Made by a program: the position numbers and the translations under genes. This document shows positions 14,454 to 20,805 of a stretch of 24,220 nucleotides of DNA, one piece after another. The DNA is from a virus. Where the stretch lies: IMG/VR virus record IMGVR_UViG_3300022066_000003, positions 1 to 24,220 of that record. The stretch is one strand, 5' to 3'. How positions within the stretch are numbered: position 1 is the first letter of the stretch; the number at the start of each line of letters is the position of its first letter. The notes under the pieces were generated by a model. That model was not told where the DNA came from and did no database searches. It worked only from the letters and a program-made list of their open reading frames with translations.

Positions 14454-14998
14454 TACGCTGAAGCCTGCCTATCTAATTCTGTCCATGTTCCTGCTGAAAC
14501 CGTTTGTTCTGTCCAAGTTGGAGTAGCAACTGTTTGTTCTGTGTAAGTTGCAGCAGCAACATCTTCTGGCTCCCATTTTAAACCACCAAGAGAAACAAAA
14601 CTACTTGTTCCTGATACATCTGCTGTTGATGTTCTTAATACTGAACTAGCAGACACTAGAGCAGATACACCTTCTACATCGGAAGCACCTAAGAAAACTA
14701 TTCTTGGTGTAGCTGCTAGGCTAGAAACTGCCGATATAGTAGAAGCACCTAAATCTATTTGTATACCAACAGCGACAATACTTGTCGTGCTTATAGTAGC
14801 TGCATCGCTGTTAAGTATTTTTAAACCGTCAGCAGATACGCTAGAAGCAAGACTAACAGCACTAGCACCTAGATTAATTTTACGACCATCAGCAGTAAAA
14901 GCTGATACACCTGTAACAGCTACCGCACCAAAATCGTATTGAAGATTATTCCAATTAGACTTGTTGTAACGTCCAAAATTATAGGTTTGTTCGGACAT
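14453..14998 (-). CDS. Virion protein built from six tandem 20-residue repeats (181 aa)
   Basis: A 181-residue protein with a short aromatic leader (YNFGRYNKSNWNNLQYDF). Residues 24-143 then divide exactly into six 20-residue units. Units begin GAVAVTGVSAFTADG, GASAVSLASSVSADG, SDAATISTTSIVAVG, GASTISAVSSL, GASDVEGVSALV and STADVSGTSSFVS. The pattern is Gly-Ala-x-x-Val-x-x-x-Ser-x-hydrophobic-x-Ala-x-Gly-x-x-Ile-x-Leu. Each unit should make two short strands, so a solenoid or stacked beta shaft is likely. The C-terminus has three 10-residue units with T-Y/W-T-E (151-175). It lies between the 129-residue connector-like gene and the large fibre gene, starting four bases after the one and joined to the other by TAATG. 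It may be a fibre base or adaptor. I do not recognise a named family. Confidence 0.7.
   Translation of the reverse strand: MSEQTYNFGRYNKSNWNNLQYDFGAVAVTGVSAFTADGRKINLGASAVSLASSVSADGLKILNSDAATISTTSIVAVGIQIDLGASTISAVSSLAATPRIVFLGASDVEGVSALVSASSVLRTSTADVSGTSSFVSLGGLKWEPEDVAAATYTEQTVATPTWTEQTVSAGTWTELDRQASA
14570..14929 (-). repeat. Six tandem 60-bp coding repeats
   Basis: The DNA coding residues 24-143 of the 181-residue protein consists of six contiguous 60-bp units with no insertion or deletion. They are recognisable by recurring GGTGCTTC-like starts on the coding strand. The units are diverged in sequence, so selection seems to keep the length rather than recent copying. Confidence 0.7.
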
Positions 14999-15002
14999 TA
15001 CT

Positions 15003-15392
15003 CTACGTCAGGGTTATATCTACGTCACCTGCGTTAAATCTAAATACATCTCCTGAAGAGACAGTTTTTGAAGTTGTTAAATTTGCGTATGCTAATAAAT
15101 TACCGCTTGTGCTAGCATCAAATATACCTACAGCAACAACAGTTCCATAGTTTGCCGTTGCAGTTGGATATTCTACAGAAGCAGAATTAGTTGCTAATGT
15201 GCTTGTTCCTGATACAGAAAATGCCATAGATTGTCTAGCATAAGCACCACCAGAAACTTCAGTCCCACCACCAGTATCAGATGGAGCTACAGTAAATAAA
15301 GCAGCATACACGGTTGTTGGTGAAGTGTACGCTGTGTTTGTAAAAACGTGCTTTAATAAAGCATCTTCTAAATAATCAGTAAATCCAGACAT
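15003..15392 (-). CDS. Phage head-tail or fibre-associated structural protein (129 aa)
   Basis: A beta-rich protein of 129 residues. It starts MSGFTDYLEDALLKHVFTNT, an amphipathic helix, followed by TTVYAALFTVAPSDTGGGTE, VSGGAYARQSMAFSV, and strands ending FRFNAGDVDITLT. The combination of xYAALFTVAPSDTGGGTEVSGG and YARQ is a widespread phage structural family often labelled tail-fibre or neck protein (Gp80-like, from memory). AGAGG precedes the start. It lies between the adaptor and the 20-residue-repeat gene, so it probably sits near the connector or at the fibre base. The family is recognisable, but its exact place in the particle is not proven. Confidence 0.65.
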   Translation of the reverse strand: MSGFTDYLEDALLKHVFTNTAYTSPTTVYAALFTVAPSDTGGGTEVSGGAYARQSMAFSVSGTSTLATNSASVEYPTATANYGTVVAVGIFDASTSGNLLAYANLTTSKTVSSGDVFRFNAGDVDITLT

Positions 15393-15404
15393 TTTTTCCT
15401 CTAA

Positions 15405-16049
15405 TTAACTCATAAAGTATACATTTTTTTTAGCCTTACCATAAGTTCTTCTTCTTGGTAATAGTGAGCCTTTACTAAATTCTTTATTCTCTTCTTGAAG
15501 TCTTATTTCTTCTAATGCTTTTTCAAACAAAGCGCTAAATCTAGCAGCTCTGTCATCTTCCATAAGAAACAATGATGCGTGTTTTAAAGCGCCATATAAA
15601 TAAACGTCAGGATGATTATTAGATACAAAGTTACTTGTATTGGAATCACTAAGCGCTGCAATTTTTTCATAGTAAGTAAGTTGTAAAGTGTATGCTTTAT
15701 CTGGTTTTGGAGAGAACTCCATTGTGTTATCCACTATTGCATAAAAAATTGGTTGGCCTGTTATGTTGTCGTTTGCTGCCCTATGTACGTCTAAAGACTC
15801 AATAGATTGTTGTAATACAGGCTTAAAATCATTTGAAGTAATTTCTACGTTTATAACTTCTAACCAATCTGTGGGTAAAGATAAATATTGTAGTTCTGCC
15901 GTAGCTGTTGCTCTTTTAACCATGTCGGCAGCTCTTAATCTTCTATTCAACTCCGCTTCTGTTTGGTCAATAAAACCATCTAACTCAGAAGTTAAATCAC
16001 TTCTGTTTAAATAACTAGCAATCCTTGTTTTTAATTCTGAATACGTCAT
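15405..16049 (-). CDS. Head-tail adaptor protein (SU10/P22 gp4-like)
   Basis: An adaptor of 214 residues that should form the ring joining the portal to the tail. The N-terminus MTYSELKTRIASYLNRSDLT followed by DGFIDQTEAELNRRLR is typical of podoviral adaptors. It leads to LSLPTDWLEVINVEI, a beta section with PIFYAIVDNTMEFSPKPDKA, and YTLQLTYYEKI. Helices DVYLYGALKHASLFLMEDD and ALEEIRLQEENK and a basic tail complete the protein. I chose the ATG at 16049 because its ATGA overlaps the stop of the preceding gene and GGAAAGG lies seven bases upstream; an in-frame ATG at 16064 falls inside that gene. The family call is based on motifs and position after the capsid gene. Confidence 0.8.
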   Translation of the reverse strand: MTYSELKTRIASYLNRSDLTSELDGFIDQTEAELNRRLRAADMVKRATATAELQYLSLPTDWLEVINVEITSNDFKPVLQQSIESLDVHRAANDNITGQPIFYAIVDNTMEFSPKPDKAYTLQLTYYEKIAALSDSNTSNFVSNNHPDVYLYGALKHASLFLMEDDRAARFSALFEKALEEIRLQEENKEFSKGSLLPRRRTYGKAKKNVYFMS

Positions 16050-16336
16050 ATTTTGCCTTTCCAAACTCTAAACATTTTATTGTCTGGATCGTTTAACCAT
16101 TTTTTAAGATGCTTTTTATCTTTAGTAGATCCTTCTCGTAACATCTGTTGATATATTACCATAGGTATCTCGGCTACATGCCTAAATTCTTTGCCAGGTT
16201 GCAATTCACTATAGTTTTTAACTGCGTCTAAAACAGGTTTAACGTCTTGTGTGGTGTGGTATATGTGTTTGTTGTCCTCAGTAACAAATTCGTTTTTGAG
16301 GCCTGTGGTGTGATCTATGATTGTGCGTATTGCCAT
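16046..16336 (-). CDS. Small conserved phage protein between capsid and adaptor (96 aa)
   Basis: A basic 96-residue protein starting MAIRTIIDHTTGLKNEFVTE and ending LKKWLNDPDNKMFRVWKGKI. From memory, similar proteins occupy this place in marine podovirus contigs, but no function is known to me. The N-terminal half looks beta-rich, the C-terminal half helical with a conserved-looking WLNDPDN and FRVWKG. The start is odd: only three bases separate its ATG from the foot of the strong terminator hairpin, and no free ribosome site is visible, because the nearest GGAGG is inside the stem. It ends in an ATGA overlap with the adaptor gene, so its translation may set the level of the adaptor. A head-completion role is possible. 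Confidence 0.7.
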   Translation of the reverse strand: MAIRTIIDHTTGLKNEFVTEDNKHIYHTTQDVKPVLDAVKNYSELQPGKEFRHVAEIPMVIYQQMLREGSTKDKKHLKKWLNDPDNKMFRVWKGKI

Positions 16337-16339
16337 GTA

Positions 16340-16370
16340 AAAAAAGGGAGGGTTATCCCCTCCCTTTTTT
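16340..16370 (-). terminator. Strong rho-independent terminator after the major capsid gene
   Basis: GGGAGGG (16346-16352) pairs fully with CCCTCCC (16358-16364) around a 5-base loop. The stem is extended by six A-T pairs, giving 13 bp flanked by A and T runs. On the minus strand the GC stem is followed by a run of T, the classic intrinsic terminator, five bases beyond the capsid stop. The symmetry would let it act on both strands. Confidence 0.9.
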
Positions 16371-16375
16371 AGTTA

Positions 16376-17326
16376 TTAACCAGCGTCAGTAGATGATACT
16401 TTGACATCTGCCACGATACCGTGTGCAGCTTCATTTTTCATTTCTAAGCCGTACTCACACAAAATCATTTTTGTGTCGGCGTCGCCCACCGTTGCAATAT
16501 CAACAGTTTCAAAATCTCTAAGATATGCTACAGCAGCGTATTCTGGGTCTAACAAGTGAACAGCTTGTTCTCTACTTCTGTTTGAAGGAACTACTTGTAG
16601 TTCACCAAAATCTCCAGAGTAGATAGAGACAGAAGCCTCGATAGTGTTAGCGTCGACAAATTGTCTAGCTTGAGACCTACCTGTGAAACCAGATATAACT
16701 GATTTATTGTAAGGTCCAACCATCAATAAAGAAGGCTCTGCACCACTAGCGAAACATTGTTGTTGAACATCTTTAACCATAGCTTCGGTTAAATCTCTTC
16801 TAGTTCCGTTAGTTCTAGCTGCTGAGTCAGATCCGTTTGCGCCATCACTAGCTTTGTTTACGTTGGTAGCGTACCAAGTTTCCAAAGATCTAGTTTGTCT
16901 CGCAGTAGAGACATTACCAGCATTTTTGGCAATGTTCTGAGTAAGCGCTTCTTCCATGTCTCTTTTCAGAGCTTTAGCCATAATAGCTAGTTGGTGCGCC
17001 ATCTCAGAGTTTTTACCAGCCGTGTCAGTAGCCTCTTGAGATCCTGTTACTGTAGCGTCTCTACTTGAGATCATCGCTACGTTGGTTGCCCTAGTTGTAT
17101 TAGTAGACGTAGATTTACTTAACTCGAATCCTTCAAGTTGACCTGTTGAAGATGGAGTTGGTAAAACTTCTGTCTGCCAATCAAATTGGACGTTTGAAAT
17201 ATTTCTTTTTCCGATAGCTGAAAGGAAAGGTGTTTGAGTAGGAGAAATATTATAAATAATATCTGCTAAATCTTCTCTGTTACCAATCGCTTCATATGAA
17301 TCGAAAGCATTTGTAACTTGTGCCAT
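16376..17326 (-). CDS. Major capsid protein, HK97 fold, SU10/DUF5309 family
   Basis: The 316-residue coat protein. The N-terminus NREDLADIIYNISPTQTPFL followed by SAIGKRNISNVQFDWQTEVL is the hallmark of the SU10-like (DUF5309) coat family. Other typical parts are VTGSQEATDTAG, a long helix (MAHQLAIMAKALKRDMEEAL), PSLLMVGPYNKSVISGF and LLDPEYAAVAYLRDFETVDI with a C-terminal GLEMKNEAAHGIVADV. No protease or prohead delta domain is fused, so assembly should depend on the separate scaffold gene just upstream. AGAGGT precedes the start by six bases, and the gene ends at a strong terminator, both in keeping with heavy expression. It forms the icosahedral shell. Confidence 0.9.
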   Translation of the reverse strand: MAQVTNAFDSYEAIGNREDLADIIYNISPTQTPFLSAIGKRNISNVQFDWQTEVLPTPSSTGQLEGFELSKSTSTNTTRATNVAMISSRDATVTGSQEATDTAGKNSEMAHQLAIMAKALKRDMEEALTQNIAKNAGNVSTARQTRSLETWYATNVNKASDGANGSDSAARTNGTRRDLTEAMVKDVQQQCFASGAEPSLLMVGPYNKSVISGFTGRSQARQFVDANTIEASVSIYSGDFGELQVVPSNRSREQAVHLLDPEYAAVAYLRDFETVDIATVGDADTKMILCEYGLEMKNEAAHGIVADVKVSSTDAG

Positions 17327-17336
17327 TTTTTACCTC

Positions 17337-18329
17337 TTATTTATTAAGCATTTGTTCAAAAACTTTAGCCGCATCTGTTGTTTTTCCAGATTTGGCCAAC
17401 CTTTGACGTAATTTTTTCTCTGGTGCTACCGTTACTTTTCTAGTTGATGCGCCTGGTTTACCTGCTCTAACTGAGGCTTTTTGTGTAGGCTTTTTCTTAG
17501 CTGCGGTTGCAGTTTGGCTTTGTAGCCAAGCATTTCGCAAACCAAGTAAAGCTCTATAGTCATAGACTTGATCCATTTCTTGAGGACTAAATCCTAAAGT
17601 TTCTATCGCGTAATTCCTAATTTCAGATTTCTCTTTGTTAGCAATCTTTTCGTCAGACCACTCAGGTACAATTTCTAAAAGTTTTTGCTGCCCAAATTCA
17701 ACCATTTGTTGAACTTGTTCTTGCTGTTTAACTGCGGCTTCTTGTTGAAGCCTTTGTTGTTCAGCTTGAACTGCTTGGAGCTTTTCCTTTTTCTGATCCC
17801 ATACCTGCTTTTCTCTAACGTAAGCGATTGGATCTTCTTCGCTCAGTTTCGCCCAATCAGGCTCATTCTCTATATCGCCCATAATCTGGGCTTCCATTTT
17901 TGGTAGCAGTTGAGAATAAACTGCATCTCTTTGAGCTAACTCTGCTTGCTGTTGTTCAAGAGTTTTTCTCTCGTGTGACAGTTCTTGAGTTTTTCTCGTA
18001 TAGTCTTGTTGTCTCGAATAGCCGCGTTGCAGTTCTTCAAGCGTTACCTCTTGTTCTACACCATCTACTTTGACCGTGTAAACTTGAGGTTGCTCTACCT
18101 CTTCAACTTCGCTTTGTTCTTCAAACTCTTCTTCTGGTAAATCTTCTTGATCTACCTCCTCCAATTCATCAATCTCTACAGCTTCATCAGCTTCTTCAAT
18201 TAACTCATCTTCTATAATTTCTTCTGTTTGTTCTATTTGCTCTTCTTCTGGAGATAGAAAACTTTCAAAAGATGCAACTGATTTTTGATAATCAGTTTGT
18301 AATGCAATCGGTTTTTCCGTTGTTGCCAT
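17337..18329 (-). CDS. Capsid scaffolding protein
   Basis: A 330-residue protein with the expected scaffold architecture. Residues 27-80 are extremely acidic (runs of Glu and Asp), followed by VYTVKVDGVEQEVTLEEL (83-100), RGYSRQQDYTRKTQELS and a long Gln/Glu/Lys coiled coil (about 115-215). The C-terminal 60 residues are strongly basic (TAAKKKPTQKASVRAGKP and what follows), a likely coat-binding end as in P22 scaffold. It lies directly before the major capsid gene with a ten-base gap. AGGAG precedes the ATG, and the 54-base gap upstream, the longest in the late region, holds a weak promoter candidate. The protein would line the inside of the procapsid and leave before DNA packaging. Confidence 0.85.
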   Translation of the reverse strand: MATTEKPIALQTDYQKSVASFESFLSPEEEQIEQTEEIIEDELIEEADEAVEIDELEEVDQEDLPEEEFEEQSEVEEVEQPQVYTVKVDGVEQEVTLEELQRGYSRQQDYTRKTQELSHERKTLEQQQAELAQRDAVYSQLLPKMEAQIMGDIENEPDWAKLSEEDPIAYVREKQVWDQKKEKLQAVQAEQQRLQQEAAVKQQEQVQQMVEFGQQKLLEIVPEWSDEKIANKEKSEIRNYAIETLGFSPQEMDQVYDYRALLGLRNAWLQSQTATAAKKKPTQKASVRAGKPGASTRKVTVAPEKKLRQRLAKSGKTTDAAKVFEQMLNK

Positions 18330-18353
18330 ATAAAACTCCTGTGGTTTTAAGCA

Positions 18354-18383
18354 ATTTTAAACCAAAAAGTGCAAATGTGTAAG
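18354..18383 (-). promoter_or_regulatory. Weak promoter candidate before scaffold and capsid genes
   Basis: In the 54-base gap upstream of the scaffold gene the minus strand carries CTTACA (18378-18383), an 18-base spacer and TAAAAT (18354-18359). Both boxes are imperfect. The position before the two most needed structural genes, with a terminator after the second, makes a separate high-level transcript plausible. Confidence 0.35.
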
Positions 18384-18641
18384 TTATTTAAGTTTATTTA
18401 CTTGATGTTTTGTAATCTTGCCTTTTTCAGCAATGATGCGTAGATGCCTTTCTATCTCTGGTAGTAACAATATGGATCTGTGTAAATCTTCTCTCGTTTT
18501 AACGTCGTCAATATCTCTATTGCTTAACCAATAAGCAATATATTCTGCTTTAAGAGATTCAAGAGCTTTTTTAAAAACCTCACTCTCTAATATTTTCTCC
18601 GCTTCCAATCCGTCTAGGATTGCTCTTTGTTTTTCTGACAT
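18384..18641 (-). CDS. Small conserved helical phage protein (85 aa)
   Basis: An 85-residue, charged, helical protein: MSEKQRAILDGLEAEKILES, then FKKALESLKAEYIAYWLSNR, DIDDVKTREDLHRSI and LPEIERHLRIIAEKGKIT. From memory, near-identical stretches occur in marine phage contigs just before the scaffold gene, but the function is unknown to me. It has no membrane segment and no nuclease or HTH signature. Size and helical make-up are like small terminase subunits, yet the position, far downstream of the large subunit, does not support that strongly. It starts three bases after the Pro/Met-rich gene. I regard the gene as real and its function as open. Confidence 0.65.
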   Translation of the reverse strand: MSEKQRAILDGLEAEKILESEVFKKALESLKAEYIAYWLSNRDIDDVKTREDLHRSILLLPEIERHLRIIAEKGKITKHQVNKLK

Positions 18642-18644
18642 AAA

Positions 18645-19172
18645 TTATGCAATTTCCCTAGGACCTAACAACGCTCTAATTCTTTCCATTTCTTCTCTTG
18701 ATATAGCGCCAGCGCCTACTGGAGCGATTGAAGGTTTTAGGTTAATCTCTGGAGCTGGCCTCATAGGAATCATTGGTTTTGGTGCAGGCATGGGTGCTTG
18801 CGGTGTAAGTTGTTGACCCATAGGTTGCGTCGGTGAGAATGACATGCCAGGTTGTACTACTTGGCTAAAAGGCATACCACCTGCAATGCTTCTTGCGTAA
18901 TCAAAAGCAGAAGTGTCCATTGGGCCGCCTAGTAAACCGCCGCCCATAGAAGGAGCTGGTCCTGACAACATTCCTGCTGGAGCTTTAGGTGCTGCCATAG
19001 CTGTTAGCGCTTGTGGAATTGTGTTTGCTAATACTGGTCCAACACCAGGTACAAAAGATAAACCAATAGAAGCTAACGCTCCTAACTCTGGGTTGTCTCT
19101 AAAGCTACCAAATATGCCTTCTCCGCTAGGGTCTATACCTAATATGTCGTCTGCTATTTGTCCTAAACTCAT
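18645..19172 (-). CDS. Pro/Met/Gly-rich protein of unknown function (175 aa)
   Basis: A 175-residue low-complexity protein. Residues about 31-60 are hydrophobic (ALASIGLSFVPGVGPVLANT and what follows), with a FVPGVGPVLA turn seen in membrane-active phage proteins. Residues 62-160 are rich in Pro, Met, Gly, Ala and Gln with little charge and should be disordered. The end is a short helix (SREEMERIRALLGPREI). The start overlaps the preceding membrane protein gene by ATGA and lacks a good ribosome site, so translation is probably coupled to the lysis block. It could be a minor virion protein or a lysis accessory protein. I do not recognise the family. Confidence 0.6.
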   Translation of the reverse strand: MSLGQIADDILGIDPSGEGIFGSFRDNPELGALASIGLSFVPGVGPVLANTIPQALTAMAAPKAPAGMLSGPAPSMGGGLLGGPMDTSAFDYARSIAGGMPFSQVVQPGMSFSPTQPMGQQLTPQAPMPAPKPMIPMRPAPEINLKPSIAPVGAGAISREEMERIRALLGPREIA

Positions 19173-19408
19173 GCTTGTAATATTTTATCTAATTTTTCTT
19201 CTAAGCGGTCAAAACGGTCCAACAGTCTTTCAAAATCTTCTTTCATTTCATCTTTTGTGACGTATTTCGTCGGTATCTCTTCTCTAGTTTTGTTTAAAAG
19301 AATATCTATCCTTTTAATTTCACCTGTATTAGCTCTAATATTATATAGAAGTGGCGCAAAAATCAAAGTAATCAAGACGTTCCAGAAAAACATAGGATCA
19401 GCTTCCAT
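19169..19408 (-). CDS. Small membrane-anchored coiled-coil protein in the lysis block (79 aa)
   Basis: A 79-residue protein with one N-terminal membrane segment (MFFWNVLITLIFAPLLYNI, about residues 6-24), a charged linker and a C-terminal coiled coil (FERLLDRFDRLEEKLDKIL). The layout resembles XhlA-like haemolysin proteins and inner-membrane spanins. I place the start at 19408: this ATG overlaps the endolysin stop as TAATG and has GGAG six bases upstream, whereas the in-frame ATG at 19420 lies inside the endolysin gene. Next to an endolysin and a three-TM holin it may help membrane targeting or timing of lysis. Whether it is a holin partner or spanin-like protein cannot be told from sequence. 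Confidence 0.7.
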   Translation of the reverse strand: MEADPMFFWNVLITLIFAPLLYNIRANTGEIKRIDILLNKTREEIPTKYVTKDEMKEDFERLLDRFDRLEEKLDKILQA

Positions 19409-19779
19409 TAATAACTCCATACAGTTGGTCTTTGTTTACCGTGTGTTTCATCTGCAATATCTAAATGTATAAATCTTCCTTGACCTTTTTGATTTACGCC
19501 TATACCTGTAAATCCATGCTTAGGCGCTGTAGCAATAATTTTATACGCTTGTTCTCCGTAAGACAAAATATCTACTGCTAGGCCCATTGCGTGTGTGCCA
19601 ACTTTACTTTTATTTATTTCGTTTGGATGTTCTGGGCATCTGTAACCAGAAGTTATGACAAATGGAAAAGCTAACTCTGTTCGTAAACTTTGTAATCTAT
19701 CTACTAAGTTATGACTTATTAAATTTTTACCACAATGTCTGCAAGCAAATTCATCTAAGTGAAAATTTTCCCAAGACAT
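19408..19779 (-). CDS. Endolysin, M15 family peptidase (D-Ala-D-Ala type)
   Basis: A 123-residue zinc peptidase of the M15A type that cuts the peptide cross-links of the host cell wall. The metal ligands are visible: H63 and D70 in GTHAMGLAVDIL and H105 in GRFIHLDI. The substrate-side motif SGYRCPEHP lies at 44-52. The N-terminus has a Cys pair (ACRHCGKN) common in phage members of the family. The protein has no signal peptide, so it should need the neighbouring holin to reach the periplasm. It is joined to the three-TM holin gene by a TAATG overlap and to the following small membrane gene in the same way, giving a compact lysis block. Confidence 0.9.
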   Translation of the reverse strand: MSWENFHLDEFACRHCGKNLISHNLVDRLQSLRTELAFPFVITSGYRCPEHPNEINKSKVGTHAMGLAVDILSYGEQAYKIIATAPKHGFTGIGVNQKGQGRFIHLDIADETHGKQRPTVWSY

Positions 19780-20177
19780 TAGTTTCCCTTTGTTACTTTT
19801 TCTTTCTTTTCAAAAGTTCTGAGCCCTGCCATTCCAAGCATAGCCATCAAGATTGTTGATAGTTGACTAAAATCAAATTCAGGCAAAGCAACTTGTATGC
19901 CAGCTATGCCAACAGCAAATTGAATCATAGGTGCAAGAATAAAGTGATACATCATAGCTAGACTACATACCCAACCGACACTCGGCCTCCAGCCAGCTAC
20001 AAACCAATTTTTACTAGCGGCTTCTATTTTATTAACTTCTATTTGCGCAAGGTTGGCGGTTTGTAATTGAGTCTTGAGTTCATGCTCAAGCGTCATTTTT
20101 AAGTTTTTGTCTGCGACAAATTTATTTAGTACGCTACCTGCAATACCAACAACTGAATTTGTAATAGGATCTGGCAT
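19779..20177 (-). CDS. Holin with three membrane segments (GTA/3TM holin family)
   Basis: A 132-residue membrane protein of the three-TM holin family also used by gene transfer agents. A helical, charged N-terminus (residues 1-55) is followed by the signature NWFVAGWRPSVGWVCSLAMM, then HFILAPMIQFAVGIAGIQVA, then FDFSQLSTILMAMLGMAGLR with a short Lys-rich tail. Such holins open the inner membrane and release the endolysin. It is joined to the endolysin gene by TAATG and to the one-TM gene upstream in the same way. The WRP motif between helices and the FDFSQL before the last helix make the family call secure. Confidence 0.9.
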   Translation of the reverse strand: MPDPITNSVVGIAGSVLNKFVADKNLKMTLEHELKTQLQTANLAQIEVNKIEAASKNWFVAGWRPSVGWVCSLAMMYHFILAPMIQFAVGIAGIQVALPEFDFSQLSTILMAMLGMAGLRTFEKKEKVTKGN

Positions 20178-20527
20178 TAGTCTTTCCTCTTATCTTTTTG
20201 ATTTGCTTTAGCTATTTTATCTTTTTCTATTAAGTTTGGAACACCTAGAATAGTTTTTAAAAGTATGTCCTGTCTAATAATTTCATTATCAACAGAGCGC
20301 ACTCTGTCAATCAACTGAATTAGTATTTGTGTTTGGGAATCTAATTTAGAGTCTAATCTTTTCTCTACAGCTTGTAACGACTCATTTATCTTGTCATCAA
20401 CTACGTCTACTTTTTGCTCCATGCCGTTAACTATTTTATTCAGCAACTTCCATAAGAAAAAACCTAACCCAAGCGTAGCCGCTATAGGAAAGCCTACTTC
20501 ATTTATTATGGTTACAATTTCATTCAT
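20177..20527 (-). CDS. One-TM coiled-coil protein, holin-like or lysis accessory (116 aa)
   Basis: A 116-residue protein with one membrane segment near the N-terminus (residues about 10-29, GFPIAATLGLGFFLWKLLNK). A long coiled coil follows (VDVVDDKINESLQAVEKRLD and onward to about 85), with a Lys/Asp tail. From memory, marine podoviruses often carry such a protein before the endolysin. It is a candidate holin partner or regulator. A 6-bp hairpin abuts its ATG and contains the only ribosome-site-like bases (AAAGG), so its translation may be limited. The TAATG link to the three-TM holin means that this limit could also act on the holin. Confidence 0.65.
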   Translation of the reverse strand: MNEIVTIINEVGFPIAATLGLGFFLWKLLNKIVNGMEQKVDVVDDKINESLQAVEKRLDSKLDSQTQILIQLIDRVRSVDNEIIRQDILLKTILGVPNLIEKDKIAKANQKDKRKD

Positions 20528-20544
20528 AGCCTTTGACGAAGGCT
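20528..20544 (-). promoter_or_regulatory. Small hairpin directly before the one-TM lysis gene
   Basis: AGCCTT and AAGGCT pair exactly around a 5-base loop (17 bases in all), and the ATG of the next gene follows at once. There is no T run, so it is not an intrinsic terminator. The right arm holds the AAAGG that would serve as ribosome site, so the hairpin may reduce translation. Confidence 0.45.
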
Positions 20545-20547
20545 AAA

Positions 20548-20691
20548 TTATTTATGCTTTTTCTGTACTTCGAACTTAGCTTCTAAAGAAGCTCCTTTGT
20601 GCGAAACAAACTTACCTTCGTGTTTCATAAGTTTATAAGTTTTACCGCTTTTCATAAAGTGATAACCTTTGGGAGCTTTAACTTTTTTCAC
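20548..20691 (-). CDS. Small basic conserved phage protein (47 aa, GTG start)
   Basis: A 47-residue protein starting at GTG, which overlaps the TGA stop of the preceding gene (GTGA). It reads KAPKGYHFMKSGKTYKLMKH and then GKFVSHKGASLEAKFEVQKK. From memory, this KAPKGYHxMK...YKLMKH...HKGAS pattern is very widespread in uncultured marine phages, and its function is unknown. It is rich in Lys and His with two YxLMKH/YHFMKS-like halves, and could bind DNA or pack inside the head. There is no cysteine, membrane segment or enzyme motif. The conserved look supports the gene despite its size. Confidence 0.75.
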   Translation of the reverse strand: MKKVKAPKGYHFMKSGKTYKLMKHEGKFVSHKGASLEAKFEVQKKHK

Positions 20692-20804
20692 TTTTTCTTT
20701 TTCTTAGCTTTTAGTTTTTTAAAGTCGGCGCCAGTTATTTTGTTTCTAGGTTTAGCAACTCTAGCTAACTTCTTTTGCTTAGGTGAGTATTTTTTAAAAG
20801 GCAT
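20688..20804 (-). CDS. Very small Lys-rich phage protein (38 aa)
   Basis: A 38-residue protein with 15 Lys and two Arg. It begins MPFKKYSPKQKKLARVAKPR and goes on with NKITGADFKKL before a C-terminal Lys run. I recall the KYSPKQKKLARVAKPRNKIT pattern from many marine phage genomes, where it is unassigned. Its ATG lies one base after the stop of the 26-residue gene, and its TGA overlaps the GTG of the next gene. The charge suggests nucleic-acid binding, perhaps with packaged DNA. No acidic patch or enzyme motif is present. Confidence 0.75.
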   Translation of the reverse strand: MPFKKYSPKQKKLARVAKPRNKITGADFKKLKAKKKKK

Positions 20805-20805
20805 A

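Noticed and set aside
13825-14526. Plus-strand frames of about 100 codons rich in Val, Pro and Leu opposite the fibre genes
   Set aside because: Antisense shadows of Thr/Ser/Gly-rich fibre coding sequence; they lack ribosome sites and break where the real genes are continuous.
14468-14929. Possible CRISPR-like or non-coding tandem repeat array
   Set aside because: The 60-bp and 30-bp periods stay in one reading frame and give protein repeats; there are no identical repeats with unique spacers.
18384-18641. Small terminase subunit
   Set aside because: Size and helical content fit loosely, but there is no HTH and the gene is more than 5 kb downstream of the large subunit; left as unknown.
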